From: Swaminathania salitolerans
Lineage (GTDB): Bacteria > Pseudomonadota > Alphaproteobacteria > Acetobacterales > Acetobacteraceae
Length of the DNA: 64,000 nt
Assembly: GCF_007988945.1 (NCBI RefSeq)
Contig: NZ_BJVC01000002.1
Coordinates: 248,001 to 312,000 of the forward strand
Reading direction: 5' to 3'
Shown piece by piece: positions 28,897 through 38,036 of this stretch (position 1 is the first letter of the stretch; each line of letters starts with the position of its first letter). The notes under the pieces were generated by a model. It was not told where the DNA came from and ran no database searches. It saw only the letters and a list, made by a program, of their open reading frames with translations. The translations under genes and the position numbers were made by a program.

Positions 28897-31179
28897 TTGT
28901 TGGGATTGTTCAAAAAGGCAACCATACGCGTCGAAGCGAGCGCATCCGACGCCTCGGAAGATCTTGAAACCCTGGCGAAAGCCGTCATAAGACGCGACTG
29001 GACGATCCTCGGGGATAAACGAGATCGCGCGTCCCAAGAGGCGCCCTGGCTGAGCATGCCCGCTGCGCTTGCGCGCCTGCTTCGTCGGTTTTTAGAGGAA
29101 GCAGATAGAAATCGGGACGCAGGTAATACGCCAGACGCCGCGTTACTGTATGAGGCAGCTTATACACTCTCTCCATCCCGTATGGATCTATATGTTCAGT
29201 GCGGGAACATGCTTAAAGATTCGGGCGATCTGGAGAGAGCCGAACGCGTTTATCGCGACGTGATCAGCAAATTTCCTGATGAAGCCGAGGCCTATCTTCA
29301 ACTCGGCCATACGTTCAAAATCTCTGGTCGGAGAAACGCGGCTCTGGATGCCTATCGCGCTGCGTTAAAGCGCGACCCTGGGAATAATGATGCCCATGAC
29401 GAACTCATACTTCTCGGCGATTCCTTCAGCCAGCACGCGGCAGCGCAGCATATAGGCTTCACACGGACATTGATAGCCTCCCTCGACGTTGCCCGCAAAC
29501 TGGAAGCAATCGGCGAGGAGTTGAGATCGTGCAAGGGAATCATGAACCTCAACTATCCGTTCACGGCAATTCCCCGGGAAGACTTCTCGTCCCATCGCGA
29601 GATGTTCGTCGCCGAAAACGAGACAAAAATAGAAAATGACGACTTCGCGATCGTCTTGCCACAGTTCGACGTAGAGCCAGACCTTCTCCAACTTCAAATC
29701 GACGCATTGGCACGTATCTCCGATCCGTTCCGCCTTGTAACTATCGGCGCCACTCCAGCGGTTCGTGAGAACTGGGATCGCCCAGCCCGGTTGCGACGGA
29801 AGGTCGTTCACATCGACACGTTCGCCGGCCTCGAAAATCACATCGAGCGCGAGAACGTGCTCTTTCTTTCCTCCCGCGACATCCCCACCACCAACTCATT
29901 GCGCTGGTTCAAGATTGCGATAGAGTCCGGTGCCGATTTCGCCTATTGCGACGAGATCCGTCATGAAGGTGTGGCATCCCGTGGCACGGCTCGATCGCGG
30001 ATATCGCTGCTTTCCAAACCATGCTTCGATGAAATCTGGAACGAACAGGTCAACTATCTGGGAAGCGCTTTTTGTGTGAAGAACGCATTGTTCGCAGGGA
30101 CGCCTCTCCCGATTGATACAACGCCACAGGCTTACCTATCACGTGCTCGGAAAGTCGCTCACATTCCTTACCCGTTAATCGAAAGCTACCGTGAGCTTTC
30201 TGACAAATCCCCGTCAGGAAGCAATGAACTCCCCACTCGTTTTGCCAGCCTAAGCAGGGATCATGACATTCATGTCGTGATATGTACCCATAATAACGCA
30301 GCCTCATGTCGTGACATGATAGCGAGCTTGCGTGACAAGGCCCGTGCATGCGAACGGGTGAAGATAACGGTCGTCGACAACAGGACGAGCCGACCCAACG
30401 ACCTCGCCATCCTCGAGAGTCTCGAAGACATTGCAGAATTGAACGTCGTGCGAGACCCGCATGCATTCAACTGGTCGCATATGAATAACGAAGCCGCCTC
30501 CCTGAGCGACTCGCATATTGTCGTCTTCTGCAATGACGATATGGAAATGCTTTCAGAGGGCTGGGACGACATGTTGAGCCAACTTCTCGACGACGACGAA
30601 GTGGGCATGGTCGGCGCAAAATTGCTTTACGCCGACGACACGATTCAGCACGGTGGCATATTGCTTGGGTGGCAAGGATCGGTGATCCATGACGGCCTCT
30701 ATGAACCGATGGACAGCATGGAGCAATTCGCACGCTGGCAGTGCACAAGAGAATGCGAGGCTGTAACCGGAGCGTTTCTTGCGATGCGACTATCTCTCTT
30801 TCAGGATCTAGGCTGTTTCAACGCCGAACATCTCGCCATTTCCTATAGTGACGTCGATCTCTCTTTGCGTGTCTCAAAATCTGGTTACAAAGTCCTTTGG
30901 ACACCGGCCATACGACTCCGCCACGATGAATCGGTCAGCCGCGGTCTCGACCATCTTGACTCTATGCGTCAGGCACGAGCAGCCTCGGAACGGAGATGCT
31001 TTGAGCGGATATGGGGTGAGTCGAGACTGAGCAGGGATCGGACTGTAAATCCGGTCTGGGCCGATGTGACGCTTCCTTTCCGGCTCTTGAGGCCGGTAAA
31101 CCATGAGACCGCGATCCAACATATCCGATACTCGATGTCACTCAACAAGAGGAGCGCTGACGGTCAGTCCGCGCCGTGA
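28897..31179 (+). CDS. TPR-containing family 2 glycosyltransferase
   Basis: The ~760-residue protein has at least two TPR units at about 85-160 (AERVYRDVISKFPDEAEAYL, AALDAYRAALKRDPG). A middle region (~245-440) resembles a GT-A fold with YCDEIRHEG in place of the metal motif. A C-terminal GT2 domain (~448-740) has VVICTHNNAASC, FCNDDMEM as the metal-binding motif and AVTGAFLAMRLSLF. It probably adds sugars to surface polysaccharide or protein. The start is TTG at 28897 or 28900, with AGGAA about 10 bases upstream. The gene looks lower in G+C than its flanks, a hint of transfer. No other polysaccharide genes are beside it. Confidence 0.87.
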   Translation: MLGLFKKATIRVEASASDASEDLETLAKAVIRRDWTILGDKRDRASQEAPWLSMPAALARLLRRFLEEADRNRDAGNTPDAALLYEAAYTLSPSRMDLYVQCGNMLKDSGDLERAERVYRDVISKFPDEAEAYLQLGHTFKISGRRNAALDAYRAALKRDPGNNDAHDELILLGDSFSQHAAAQHIGFTRTLIASLDVARKLEAIGEELRSCKGIMNLNYPFTAIPREDFSSHREMFVAENETKIENDDFAIVLPQFDVEPDLLQLQIDALARISDPFRLVTIGATPAVRENWDRPARLRRKVVHIDTFAGLENHIERENVLFLSSRDIPTTNSLRWFKIAIESGADFAYCDEIRHEGVASRGTARSRISLLSKPCFDEIWNEQVNYLGSAFCVKNALFAGTPLPIDTTPQAYLSRARKVAHIPYPLIESYRELSDKSPSGSNELPTRFASLSRDHDIHVVICTHNNAASCRDMIASLRDKARACERVKITVVDNRTSRPNDLAILESLEDIAELNVVRDPHAFNWSHMNNEAASLSDSHIVVFCNDDMEMLSEGWDDMLSQLLDDDEVGMVGAKLLYADDTIQHGGILLGWQGSVIHDGLYEPMDSMEQFARWQCTRECEAVTGAFLAMRLSLFQDLGCFNAEHLAISYSDVDLSLRVSKSGYKVLWTPAIRLRHDESVSRGLDHLDSMRQARAASERRCFERIWGESRLSRDRTVNPVWADVTLPFRLLRPVNHETAIQHIRYSMSLNKRSADGQSAP

Positions 31180-31195
31180 TTGCAAGAGACCCTCT

Positions 31196-32005
31196 TCAGC
31201 AGGTTTCGATCGGGATCCCGGCGGCTTCGAGATCCTGCCGGATTTCCGGTCGGATCTGCGTGTCGGTAAGGATACGGCTGAAATCGTGCAGCGAGGTCAG
31301 GCGATGCAATCCTCCCTGCCGGAACTTCGTGCTATCCACGAGAAGGACGCTCTGATCGGCAATCGCCATCAGGGCGCGCTTGACCTTGACCACATCCTGA
31401 TCGTTCTGGAATGCCGTGTCTCCCGAGATGACCGAGGTGGACATGAACATGATATTGCCGCGCAGCGATCGTGCGGCCTGCTCGCATACGAGGCCGAAGA
31501 AAGCGTTTCGTGAATTGCTGTAATCGCCGCCGAGGCAGATGATCTTGATACCGGGGAACGGTGCCAGAGCCTGAACGACCCCCACGGCGTTGGTGATGAC
31601 GGTCAGAGGCGCCCGGGCCGGGAGGAGGGGAAGCATTTCCGCAACGGTCGTGGAATCATCGAGTATGACCACCTGGCCGGGTTCGATCATCGATACGGCA
31701 CGCTGGATGATCGCCTTCTTGAGATTGGCTGCCCTGTGCTGACGATAGGCGACGTTTTTCTCGGTACGCGCCCGGTTCTTCAGCGTAATACCGCCATGGA
31801 TCTTGTCGATGAGCCCCTGACTCGCGAGCGCATGAGCGTCCCTGTGGATCGTCATCCGGCTGACCTCGAAATGCTCCGACAGGAATTCGATACTGGCATT
31901 CCCCTGTTCGAACAGGAGGTCGAGAATCTGCTGCTGGCGGGTTTTGAGGTTCTGACGCTTGATCCCGGTCTCGGACAGGGATGCCGATTTCAGATCACCA
32001 CTCAT
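31196..32005 (-). CDS. DeoR-family repressor of the polyol locus (copy 1)
   Basis: The 269-residue protein has a DeoR helix-turn-helix (QQQILDLLFEQGNASIEFLS, then [14 protein letters not shown], about 24-75) and the phosphosugar-binding DeoRC domain with VVILDDSTTVAEML, LTVITNAVGVV and KIICLGGDYS. Such proteins repress nearby sugar genes and are released by a sugar phosphate. It is divergent from the FGGY kinase at 32288. I chose ATG 32005; an in-frame ATG at 32071 adds 22 residues. It is a clear paralogue of the second DeoR protein at 36688-37515. Confidence 0.9.
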   Translation of the reverse strand: MSGDLKSASLSETGIKRQNLKTRQQQILDLLFEQGNASIEFLSEHFEVSRMTIHRDAHALASQGLIDKIHGGITLKNRARTEKNVAYRQHRAANLKKAIIQRAVSMIEPGQVVILDDSTTVAEMLPLLPARAPLTVITNAVGVVQALAPFPGIKIICLGGDYSNSRNAFFGLVCEQAARSLRGNIMFMSTSVISGDTAFQNDQDVVKVKRALMAIADQSVLLVDSTKFRQGGLHRLTSLHDFSRILTDTQIRPEIRQDLEAAGIPIETC

Positions 32006-32191
32006 ATGCGCGAACTGCCTTTGACAGGTTAGGCTTTGATCCTCGGATCGAAGCGGATCGGAAGGTAACATAACAAAAATATCACAAACATCTCACACTA
32101 GCAAGATGCTCTCACGCCGGGACTGCGCGTAGACTACCCGTTATGCATCGTCTCTGCGCTGTCCTGCACAGACAGAGACAAATAATTCGTA

Positions 32192-32225
32192 TCATATATC
32201 GCACTCAATTGTGATTTCTATCACA
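32192..32225. promoter_or_regulatory. CRP-like palindrome and shared TCATATATC motif before the kinase gene
   Basis: TGTGATTTCTATCACA at 32210-32225 fits the CRP/FNR consensus TGTGA-N6-TCACA exactly. TCATATATC at 32192-32200 occurs again at 35719-35727 upstream of the eryH-like gene and may be part of a DeoR operator. Both lie between the divergent repressor and kinase genes. Confidence 0.6.
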
Positions 32226-32287
32226 GTAATTGCCATTCTAGAAACAGGAAACCGACGGCTTGGCGTGACCGACTGAGGACAACGATT

Positions 32288-33865
32288 ATGAGTGGGCATT
32301 ATCTCCTTGGCATTGACTGCGGCTCGTCGACGGCCAAATCCGTGATATTCACGCCTGATGGCAGGATCGAAGGGGTAGGGCAGGCACGCGTCGCCCAGAT
32401 CACGACGACTCCCCATCATGTCGAGCGCGACATGGCTGCGACCTGGGAGATCGTTGCAGGAACGGTGCGCGCAGCTCTCGCAGATGCCGGTATCGAGGGG
32501 AGCGCGATCGCCGGCGTCGGGGTCACCGCGCATGGTGACGGTCTCTTTCTGCTCGACCGTTCGGGACAACCGCTCGGCCACGGAATCATGTCTCTCGACA
32601 GCCGTGCGCGCCAGATCCACGAATCCTGGCGCGACACGGGCCTTCTCGACCGTGTCATGCCCTGCTCCGGGCAACGACCCTATCCCTATTCCGCAACCGC
32701 GCTTCTGGCCTGGATCAGGGATCATGAGCCCGCGCGTTACGACGCCATCGGCACTGCGTTCTTTGCCAAGGACTGGATACGCCTCTGCCTGACCGGAGAG
32801 ATCGCAACGGATCTGACCGAGGCAAGCACGGCCTTCACGGATGTGCACAGCCAGGAATACAGCCGGGAAATCCTCGATATGCTCGGCCTGGATGGCATTG
32901 CCCACGCCTTGCCGGATCTGCTCGATTCCTGTGCGCAAGCCGGGGGCGTCAGCGCGGAGGCCGCGCGGCTTACCGGGCTCGCGGTCGGCACGCCGGTTTC
33001 GGCCGGTCTTCACGACGTCACGGCGGCAGCGGTCGGGCTCGGTCAGATCCGCGCGGGCGACATGACCGTAACGGCCGGTACTTTCTCCATCAACGAGGTT
33101 CTTCGCGACCGCCCCGTGACGGGCAGGACCTGGTCCTGCAGGGCCGGGTACCGACGCGGATTGTGGAACTGCATGGCGATCTCTCCGGCTTCAGCGAGCA
33201 ATCTGGAGTGGATGGCCGGATTGACGGCGCCCGGGGATCCGGACTGCGCCGCCAGATTGATCGACGGGGCAATCGCGCGTTTTTCGGGCGCGCGTTTTTC
33301 AGGCGAACGTTCCCGGCATGTTCTTCCGCTCTATCATCCCTATCTGTTCGGCTCGCCATTCGAGGCGCCTGCGACCGCCTCTTTTCTCGGTCTGCAATCC
33401 TGGCATGACCCCATCGACCTGTTCCAGGCCATGATCGAGGGAACGATCTTCAATCACCGTCAGCATGTCGAGGATCTGCTGCAAACCGGCCCCGTACTGC
33501 GTCTCGGTATATCCGGAGGGGGAAGCAGAAGGCCGGAGATCGGACAGCTTTTCGCCGACATACTGGGGCGTCCGGTTATGACCTCTCCGGTGCGCGAAGC
33601 AGGCGCCCTGGGGGCCGCCCTGACCGCGGGGGTGGCGAGCGGCGTTCACGCGTCGCTCGAGAGCGCAGTCGCCGCGCTCGATATCGAACCGCGTCAATTT
33701 ACCCCCGCCCCCCGCATGACCTGCTTCCATGACAGGCAATATGCCCGTTACAGGGCCGTTGCGGAGGCACTCGCGCCTTTCTGGCCGGGCCTGATCGATG
33801 CGTCCCAGGTCGATACACCCCAGATCGATATGCCCCCGGTTGGCGTATCCCCGGTGGTGGCGTGA
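32288..33865 (+). CDS. FGGY-family polyol/ketose kinase (EryA/LyxK-like)
   Basis: The 525-residue protein has the FGGY ATPase fold. LLGIDCGSSTAKSVIF (phosphate 1 loop, residues 6-21), GVTAHGDGLFLLD, the DxR-type SLDSRARQI and GLHDVTAAAVGL (catalytic Asp about 243) are seen in the first domain, and LGISGGGSRRPEIGQLFADI (adenosine motif) in the second. Overall it recalls L-xylulose kinase LyxK and erythritol kinase EryA about equally. The neighbouring EryB-, EryH- and EryI-like genes favour erythritol or another C4/C5 polyol as substrate, giving D-erythritol 1-phosphate in the first case. The Pro/Asp/Val-rich tail after residue 505 is loose. It is divergent from DeoR copy 1 and first in its operon. 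Confidence 0.85.
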   Translation: MSGHYLLGIDCGSSTAKSVIFTPDGRIEGVGQARVAQITTTPHHVERDMAATWEIVAGTVRAALADAGIEGSAIAGVGVTAHGDGLFLLDRSGQPLGHGIMSLDSRARQIHESWRDTGLLDRVMPCSGQRPYPYSATALLAWIRDHEPARYDAIGTAFFAKDWIRLCLTGEIATDLTEASTAFTDVHSQEYSREILDMLGLDGIAHALPDLLDSCAQAGGVSAEAARLTGLAVGTPVSAGLHDVTAAAVGLGQIRAGDMTVTAGTFSINEVLRDRPVTGRTWSCRAGYRRGLWNCMAISPASASNLEWMAGLTAPGDPDCAARLIDGAIARFSGARFSGERSRHVLPLYHPYLFGSPFEAPATASFLGLQSWHDPIDLFQAMIEGTIFNHRQHVEDLLQTGPVLRLGISGGGSRRPEIGQLFADILGRPVMTSPVREAGALGAALTAGVASGVHASLESAVAALDIEPRQFTPAPRMTCFHDRQYARYRAVAEALAPFWPGLIDASQVDTPQIDMPPVGVSPVVA

Positions 33866-33999
33866 TCCATCCCCGCAACAACCATCCCCGCGACGAGACA
33901 CAGCCTTACGTCGCGCCTGGTCCTCTTACGCTGCCGAACAGCGTTATCATCCCGCCGCCTGTTCTGCAGGCGCTTTCATACGCGAACGGATAATACCCG

Positions 34000-35667
34000 A
34001 TGACTCATTCCGCTCCCTGCCTCGACTCCGCACATTTCGACGTGACCATCATCGGTGCCGGGATAAACGGCGCCGGTCTGTTCCGGGAGCTGGCTTTGCA
34101 GGGACTCAATGTCCTGCTGATCGACCGCGGGGATATCTGCGCCGGGGCGTCCGCCGCACCCTCGCGCCTCATCCACGGCGGAATCAAATATCTCGAGACG
34201 GGGGAGTTCCGCCTCGTGGCGCAATCCACCCTGGAGCGCAACCTGCTTCTGCGCAATGCACCGCATGTGGTCAAACCGCTTCCCACGATCATCCCGATCC
34301 ATTCCTGGCTCGGCGGGATCCTGCCTTCGATCAAGCGCTTCCTGCGCCTCAAGGCGAAACTGGCCGACAGGGGCATAGCGATCACCGAAATCGGGATGCA
34401 GATCTACGACTTCCTCGGGCGACGTGCCCGCGTCATGCCACGCCATACGCTTTCGATCGGACGGAAGATGCGCAGAGCCTGGCCGCATATGAGCCACAAG
34501 GTCATCGCGACGGGCCGCTATTTCGACGCCGCCATTACACAACCGGAACGACTGGGATTCGAATGCGTGGAAGACGCGCTGCGGCTCAATCTCGGTTGCG
34601 CCGTCAGGACCTACACGACGGTTGCCGGTTTCGAAGCGGGAAAACTGATCCTGCGGGATGCGCTGGACGGCACGACAACAACCGTCACCACCGATCTGGT
34701 CGTGAATGCTGGCGGCGCATGGATCGACCGGATCAACGCGGATCTGGGGCTGCATACCCGTTATATCGGGGGCACGAAGGGTTCGCATCTCGTGCTCGAT
34801 CATCCCGGTCTCCTGCGTGAGCTTGCGGGGCAGATGGTCTATTTCGGCACACCCGACGGACGGATCTGTCTCGCCTATCCCTTCATGGGACACGTGCTGG
34901 TGGGCTCGACCGATATCCCCGTGAACGACCCCGACAGCGCAACATGCTCCGAAGACGAACAGCGCTACATGCTCGACATGCTCGGTCAGCTCTTTCCCGG
35001 GTTCCGCTTCACCGATCGTGACGTGATCTATCGCTATTGCGGCGTGCGACCGCTTCCTGCGTCCAATGCCGACGATCCGGGAGCGATCAGCCGCGACCAT
35101 GTCGTGCATGCCGATCGGGCGCAGGGCAAGCCGGTGCTGTCTCTCGTGGGAGGAAAATGGACGACGTTCCGCGGGCTGTCGGAGGAGGTCGCCGACGATA
35201 TCCTCAACCGCCTCGGTCGCAAACGCAGGCTGTCTTCCCGTGAGCGCGCGATCGGCGGCGGCGCGGGCTATCCGGCCGAACGCGCGCGTTCGGCCTATAT
35301 CCGGACGCTCTCGACGCGGCACGACATCAGCGTCGCTCGCGCAGCTACGCTGTTCGAGCGTTACGGCACGACAGCGGAGCGCATTGCCGCATCCTGCGGA
35401 CGCTCGGAAGACGCGCCTCTTGCCAGCCTTCCCGACTACACACGTAACGAGCTGATCTGTCTGGCGCGTGACGAACTCGTTCGCACCGTGGATGACCTCG
35501 TTTACCGACGCACGCCCATCGCGCTCTCGGGTGCGCTGAACCGGGAGGTCCTGTCCGAGATCTGCGACATCCTGGCCGCCCCGCTCGGCTGGGACACGAC
35601 AGAGCGGGACAGACAGGAAAACGCCTGCTGGCAGGTCGCCCGGACGCAGCACGGCCTGCATTCCTGA
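34000..35667 (+). CDS. eryB: GlpD-family FAD dehydrogenase, EryB-like (D-erythritol 1-phosphate dehydrogenase)
   Basis: The 555-residue flavoprotein has the FAD-binding motif VTIIGAGINGAGLFRELA at about 15-32 and GlpD-type blocks APSRLIHGGIKYLETGEF, LVAQSTLERNLLLRNAPH and VLVGSTDIP. The last three, and the RVMPRH block, fit EryB of Brucella/Rhizobium better than glycerol-3-phosphate dehydrogenase GlpD, whose N-terminal block differs. EryB oxidises D-erythritol 1-phosphate to D-erythrulose 1-phosphate and passes electrons to the respiratory chain. It follows the FGGY kinase by ~130 bases and ends at a strong hairpin. A GlpD role cannot be ruled out. Confidence 0.82.
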   Translation: MTHSAPCLDSAHFDVTIIGAGINGAGLFRELALQGLNVLLIDRGDICAGASAAPSRLIHGGIKYLETGEFRLVAQSTLERNLLLRNAPHVVKPLPTIIPIHSWLGGILPSIKRFLRLKAKLADRGIAITEIGMQIYDFLGRRARVMPRHTLSIGRKMRRAWPHMSHKVIATGRYFDAAITQPERLGFECVEDALRLNLGCAVRTYTTVAGFEAGKLILRDALDGTTTTVTTDLVVNAGGAWIDRINADLGLHTRYIGGTKGSHLVLDHPGLLRELAGQMVYFGTPDGRICLAYPFMGHVLVGSTDIPVNDPDSATCSEDEQRYMLDMLGQLFPGFRFTDRDVIYRYCGVRPLPASNADDPGAISRDHVVHADRAQGKPVLSLVGGKWTTFRGLSEEVADDILNRLGRKRRLSSRERAIGGGAGYPAERARSAYIRTLSTRHDISVARAATLFERYGTTAERIAASCGRSEDAPLASLPDYTRNELICLARDELVRTVDDLVYRRTPIALSGALNREVLSEICDILAAPLGWDTTERDRQENACWQVARTQHGLHS

Positions 35668-35676
35668 TCCATGTCC

Positions 35677-35701
35677 GTCCCCCGCCGGACCGGCGGGGGA
35701 C
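35677..35701 (+). terminator. Strong GC hairpin after the eryB-like gene
   Basis: GTCCCCCGCCG (35677-35687) and CGGCGGGGGAC (35691-35701) are a perfect 11-bp stem with a 3-base loop, 9 bases after the stop codon. It probably separates the kinase-dehydrogenase transcript from the following isomerase-transporter transcript. Confidence 0.65.
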
Positions 35702-35718
35702 GTATCGCAGTTTGTGTT

Positions 35719-35826
35719 TCATATATCATTGCATGATAACATTTCATATCATGTCAAAAATCGCGGAAAACCGCGCGAAATCCAGAGTCTCCGGCTTCGA
35801 CTTCTGTCTAAATCATATCAATGTGA
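35719..35826. promoter_or_regulatory. Repeated TCATAT motifs before the eryH-like gene, candidate operators
   Basis: In an AT-rich stretch, TCATATATC (35719-35727), TCATATCAT (35744-35752) and TCATATCAA (35813-35821, followed by TGTGA) are repeats of one motif; the first also occurs exactly at 32192-32200. A CGCGG-AAAA-CCGCG hairpin sits at 35762-35775. The repeats are likely regulator sites for the second transcript of the locus, perhaps for a DeoR protein. Confidence 0.5.
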
Positions 35827-35926
35827 ACTAACTGAGTGAGATTATATCCTTGTCATTGTTATTCTCTGAGATAGTATCACATCGTTAGCGTTAGATTTTC
35901 CGTTTCGCTCGATCTCGGGGACAAAG

Positions 35927-36691
35927 ATGTCAAGAAAACCGCTCTGGGTAGGAACCAGCTGGAAAATGAACAAGGGCCCCAGCGCCGCCCGGGCGGCCGC
36001 CGAGGCCCTCGCTGCGATCGATGTTCCTGACGGGATACACCCTTTCGTCATTCCGCCCTTCACCTCGCTCGAAGCCGTTGCGGGACTGCTCGAAGCGACC
36101 CGATGGCAGGTCGGCGCCCAGAACATGCACTGGGAGGACGAAGGTGCCTGGACCGGCGAGATATCGCCTCCGATGGTCAGGGAGTGCGGCGCAACACTGA
36201 TCGAGCTGGGCCACTCCGAACGGCGCGAGCATTTCGGCGAAACGGATGTGACCGTCAATCTCAAGGTCAAGGCTGCCCTGCATCACGGATTGTCGCCGCT
36301 GATCTGCATCGGCGACAGTGCGGAGGAATATGCCTCGGGTGCGACACACGACACCCTCGCGAGGCAGGTCCGCATGGCGCTTCACGAGCTTCCTGCAGCC
36401 TCGATCGGCGCCATCCGTCTCGCTTACGAGCCGGTCTGGGCGATCGGTGCGCAGGGGCGGGCTGCAGAATCGGATTTCGTCGCTGCGGCTCATGCGAGAT
36501 TGCGCTCTGTCCTTGCGGAACTCGCAGGGGTCGATATCGCGAGACGGGTTCCGATCCTCTATGGCGGAAGCGTCTCGCTCGAGAACGCGTCCGGCTATAC
36601 CGCGCTCGCGGATGTCGATGGCGTGTTCATCGGTCGCTCGGCCTGGAGCCCCGCCGGGCTGGAGGCGATCATCCGGTCGGTGGCATCATGA
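35927..36691 (+). CDS. eryH: Triose-phosphate isomerase-like EryH (L-erythrulose 1-phosphate isomerase)
   Basis: The 254-residue TIM barrel has all TpiA catalytic residues: Lys13 in TSWKMNK, His96 in ELGHSERREHFGET and Glu168 in AYEPVWAIG. The phosphate loop is LYGGSVS. Its variant blocks VGAQNMHWEDEGAWTGEISP and DGVFIGRSAW are those I recall from Brucella EryH (TpiA2), which converts L-erythrulose 1-phosphate to D-erythrulose 4-phosphate, rather than those of the glycolytic enzyme. The start ATG at 35927 is the first codon of the open stretch. It leads the second transcript, and the next regulator gene overlaps its stop by 4 bases. Confidence 0.87.
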   Translation: MSRKPLWVGTSWKMNKGPSAARAAAEALAAIDVPDGIHPFVIPPFTSLEAVAGLLEATRWQVGAQNMHWEDEGAWTGEISPPMVRECGATLIELGHSERREHFGETDVTVNLKVKAALHHGLSPLICIGDSAEEYASGATHDTLARQVRMALHELPAASIGAIRLAYEPVWAIGAQGRAAESDFVAAAHARLRSVLAELAGVDIARRVPILYGGSVSLENASGYTALADVDGVFIGRSAWSPAGLEAIIRSVAS

Positions 36692-37515
36692 GCGGCGGCA
36701 TCGGAATCGAGAGCAAGGCCGTATCGGCGCGTCGCCGCGAGATACTGGATTACGTTCTCGAAAACGGTGGCGCCCAGATCGAGGAACTCGTCGAGCGTTT
36801 CTCCACCAGCCGCATGACGATCCATCGCGACCTCCACGCTCTGTCGGAGCAGGGGCTGGTCCGCAAGGTGCATGGTGGCGTGACCATGCTCGCCAGCGGC
36901 GTCATGGAGACGAGCGTCGTTCACCGGATGCGGCGGGCCTCGCGGGAGAAACATGCCATAGCGCGTGTCGCGGCGTCCTTCATCAAGGCGGGCGATATCA
37001 TCGCTCTGGACGATTCCACCACATCGCGCGTGCTGTCGGAGCAGCTCCCCTCTGCGATGCCGCTCACGGTGCTGACCAACAGCATGGGCATAGCTACCCA
37101 AATTGCCGGTGCCAGGGATGTCAATCTGATCTGCCTGGGCGGAAAATATCACCCGCGTTTCGACGCCTTCCTCGGCATTCTGTGCGAGCAGAGCTCGAAA
37201 TCGCTGCGGGCGAATACATTGTTCATGTCGGTCTCGGCCGTTCGCGATCTCGGCGCCTATCATCAGGAGCAGGAAATCGTGAAATGCAAGATGGCGCTCA
37301 TGGAAATCGTCGATCGTCGGATCCTCATGATCGACAGCCACAAATTCGACGTCACGGCGCTCAACCGTCTCGCGAATCTCTCCGATTTCGACGTGGTGAT
37401 CACCGATTCCGGTGTTTCCGATCGTCAGAAAACCAAGATGCTCGATGCGGGTATCAATCTTCACGTCGCAGCGCTCGACGAGGAGACCTCCGCATCGCGT
37501 GCCTCCTCCCACTGA
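36688..37515 (+). CDS. DeoR-family repressor of the polyol locus (copy 2)
   Basis: The 275-residue DeoR protein has the DNA-binding block [20 protein letters not shown], then [14 protein letters not shown], and the effector domain with [23 protein letters not shown] and [10 protein letters not shown]. It shares these blocks with DeoR copy 1, so one is probably a duplicate of the other. It overlaps the eryH-like gene (ATGA) and is inside the operon, so it probably controls its own transcript. Brucella EryD also sits within the ery cluster but belongs to a different regulator subfamily as far as I can tell. Confidence 0.9.
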   Translation: MSGGIGIESKAVSARRREILDYVLENGGAQIEELVERFSTSRMTIHRDLHALSEQGLVRKVHGGVTMLASGVMETSVVHRMRRASREKHAIARVAASFIKAGDIIALDDSTTSRVLSEQLPSAMPLTVLTNSMGIATQIAGARDVNLICLGGKYHPRFDAFLGILCEQSSKSLRANTLFMSVSAVRDLGAYHQEQEIVKCKMALMEIVDRRILMIDSHKFDVTALNRLANLSDFDVVITDSGVSDRQKTKMLDAGINLHVAALDEETSASRASSH

Positions 37516-37537
37516 ATTCAAGGAAAAGAGACGAACG

Positions 37538-38005
37538 ATGAAAATTGCAGTTGGTGGCGACAGCGCCGGCGAAGGCCTCGCCCAGCAGATCGTGGCCCAT
37601 CTCAAGGCAAAGGGTTTTTACGTAACCGATCTGTCGAAGCCGGAAAGCGGAACCGGCGAGCTCTATTCCGAGCTCAGCGAGCGCGTGGGACGCGCCATTC
37701 TGGCCGGCACCTATGAGCGCGGTATCCTGTGCTGCGGCACGGGGATCGGGGTTGCGATTTCCGCGAACAAGATCCCCGGTATCCGTGCGGCGCAGACCCA
37801 CGACACCTATTCCGCCGAGCGCGCGGCGCTGTCGAACAACGCCCATATCATCACCATGGGCGCGCGCGTGATCGGCGTCGAGCTTGCGAAAGCCATCGCC
37901 GAGGCATGGCTGGCCAAGGAATTCGATCCGGCAAGCGCATCGTCGCGCAATGTCGACGGTATCGACGCCCTGGACCGGAAGTATTCGCCCAATTCATGTT
38001 CCTGA
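37538..38005 (+). CDS. eryI: RpiB-family EryI (D-erythrulose 4-phosphate isomerase)
   Basis: This 155-residue RpiB/LacAB-type isomerase has the family start [15 protein letters not shown], the active-site cysteine in [17 protein letters not shown] (Cys65/66) and the block [27 protein letters not shown]. These blocks match what I know of Brucella EryI, which converts D-erythrulose 4-phosphate to D-erythrose 4-phosphate for the pentose phosphate pathway. AAGGAAAAGAG is just upstream. A ribose-5-phosphate isomerase B role is the main alternative, but the gene order with the eryH-like gene supports EryI. Confidence 0.88.
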   Translation: MKIAVGGDSAGEGLAQQIVAHLKAKGFYVTDLSKPESGTGELYSELSERVGRAILAGTYERGILCCGTGIGVAISANKIPGIRAAQTHDTYSAERAALSNNAHIITMGARVIGVELAKAIAEAWLAKEFDPASASSRNVDGIDALDRKYSPNSCS

Positions 38006-38036
38006 TGGATTAACCTGACCATAAGGGTCTCATCCG

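Noticed and set aside
33976-35661. A 561-codon open frame antisense to the eryB-like gene
   Set aside because: It is a complete shadow of a clear flavoprotein gene.
34000-35667. Plain glycerol-3-phosphate dehydrogenase (GlpD) for the flavoprotein
   Set aside because: The N-terminal and RVMPRH-type blocks and the EryH/EryI neighbours favour EryB, though assay would be decisive.
35927-36691. Glycolytic triose-phosphate isomerase
   Set aside because: The AQNMHW and WTGEISP-type variants and its place beside an EryI-like gene fit EryH better.
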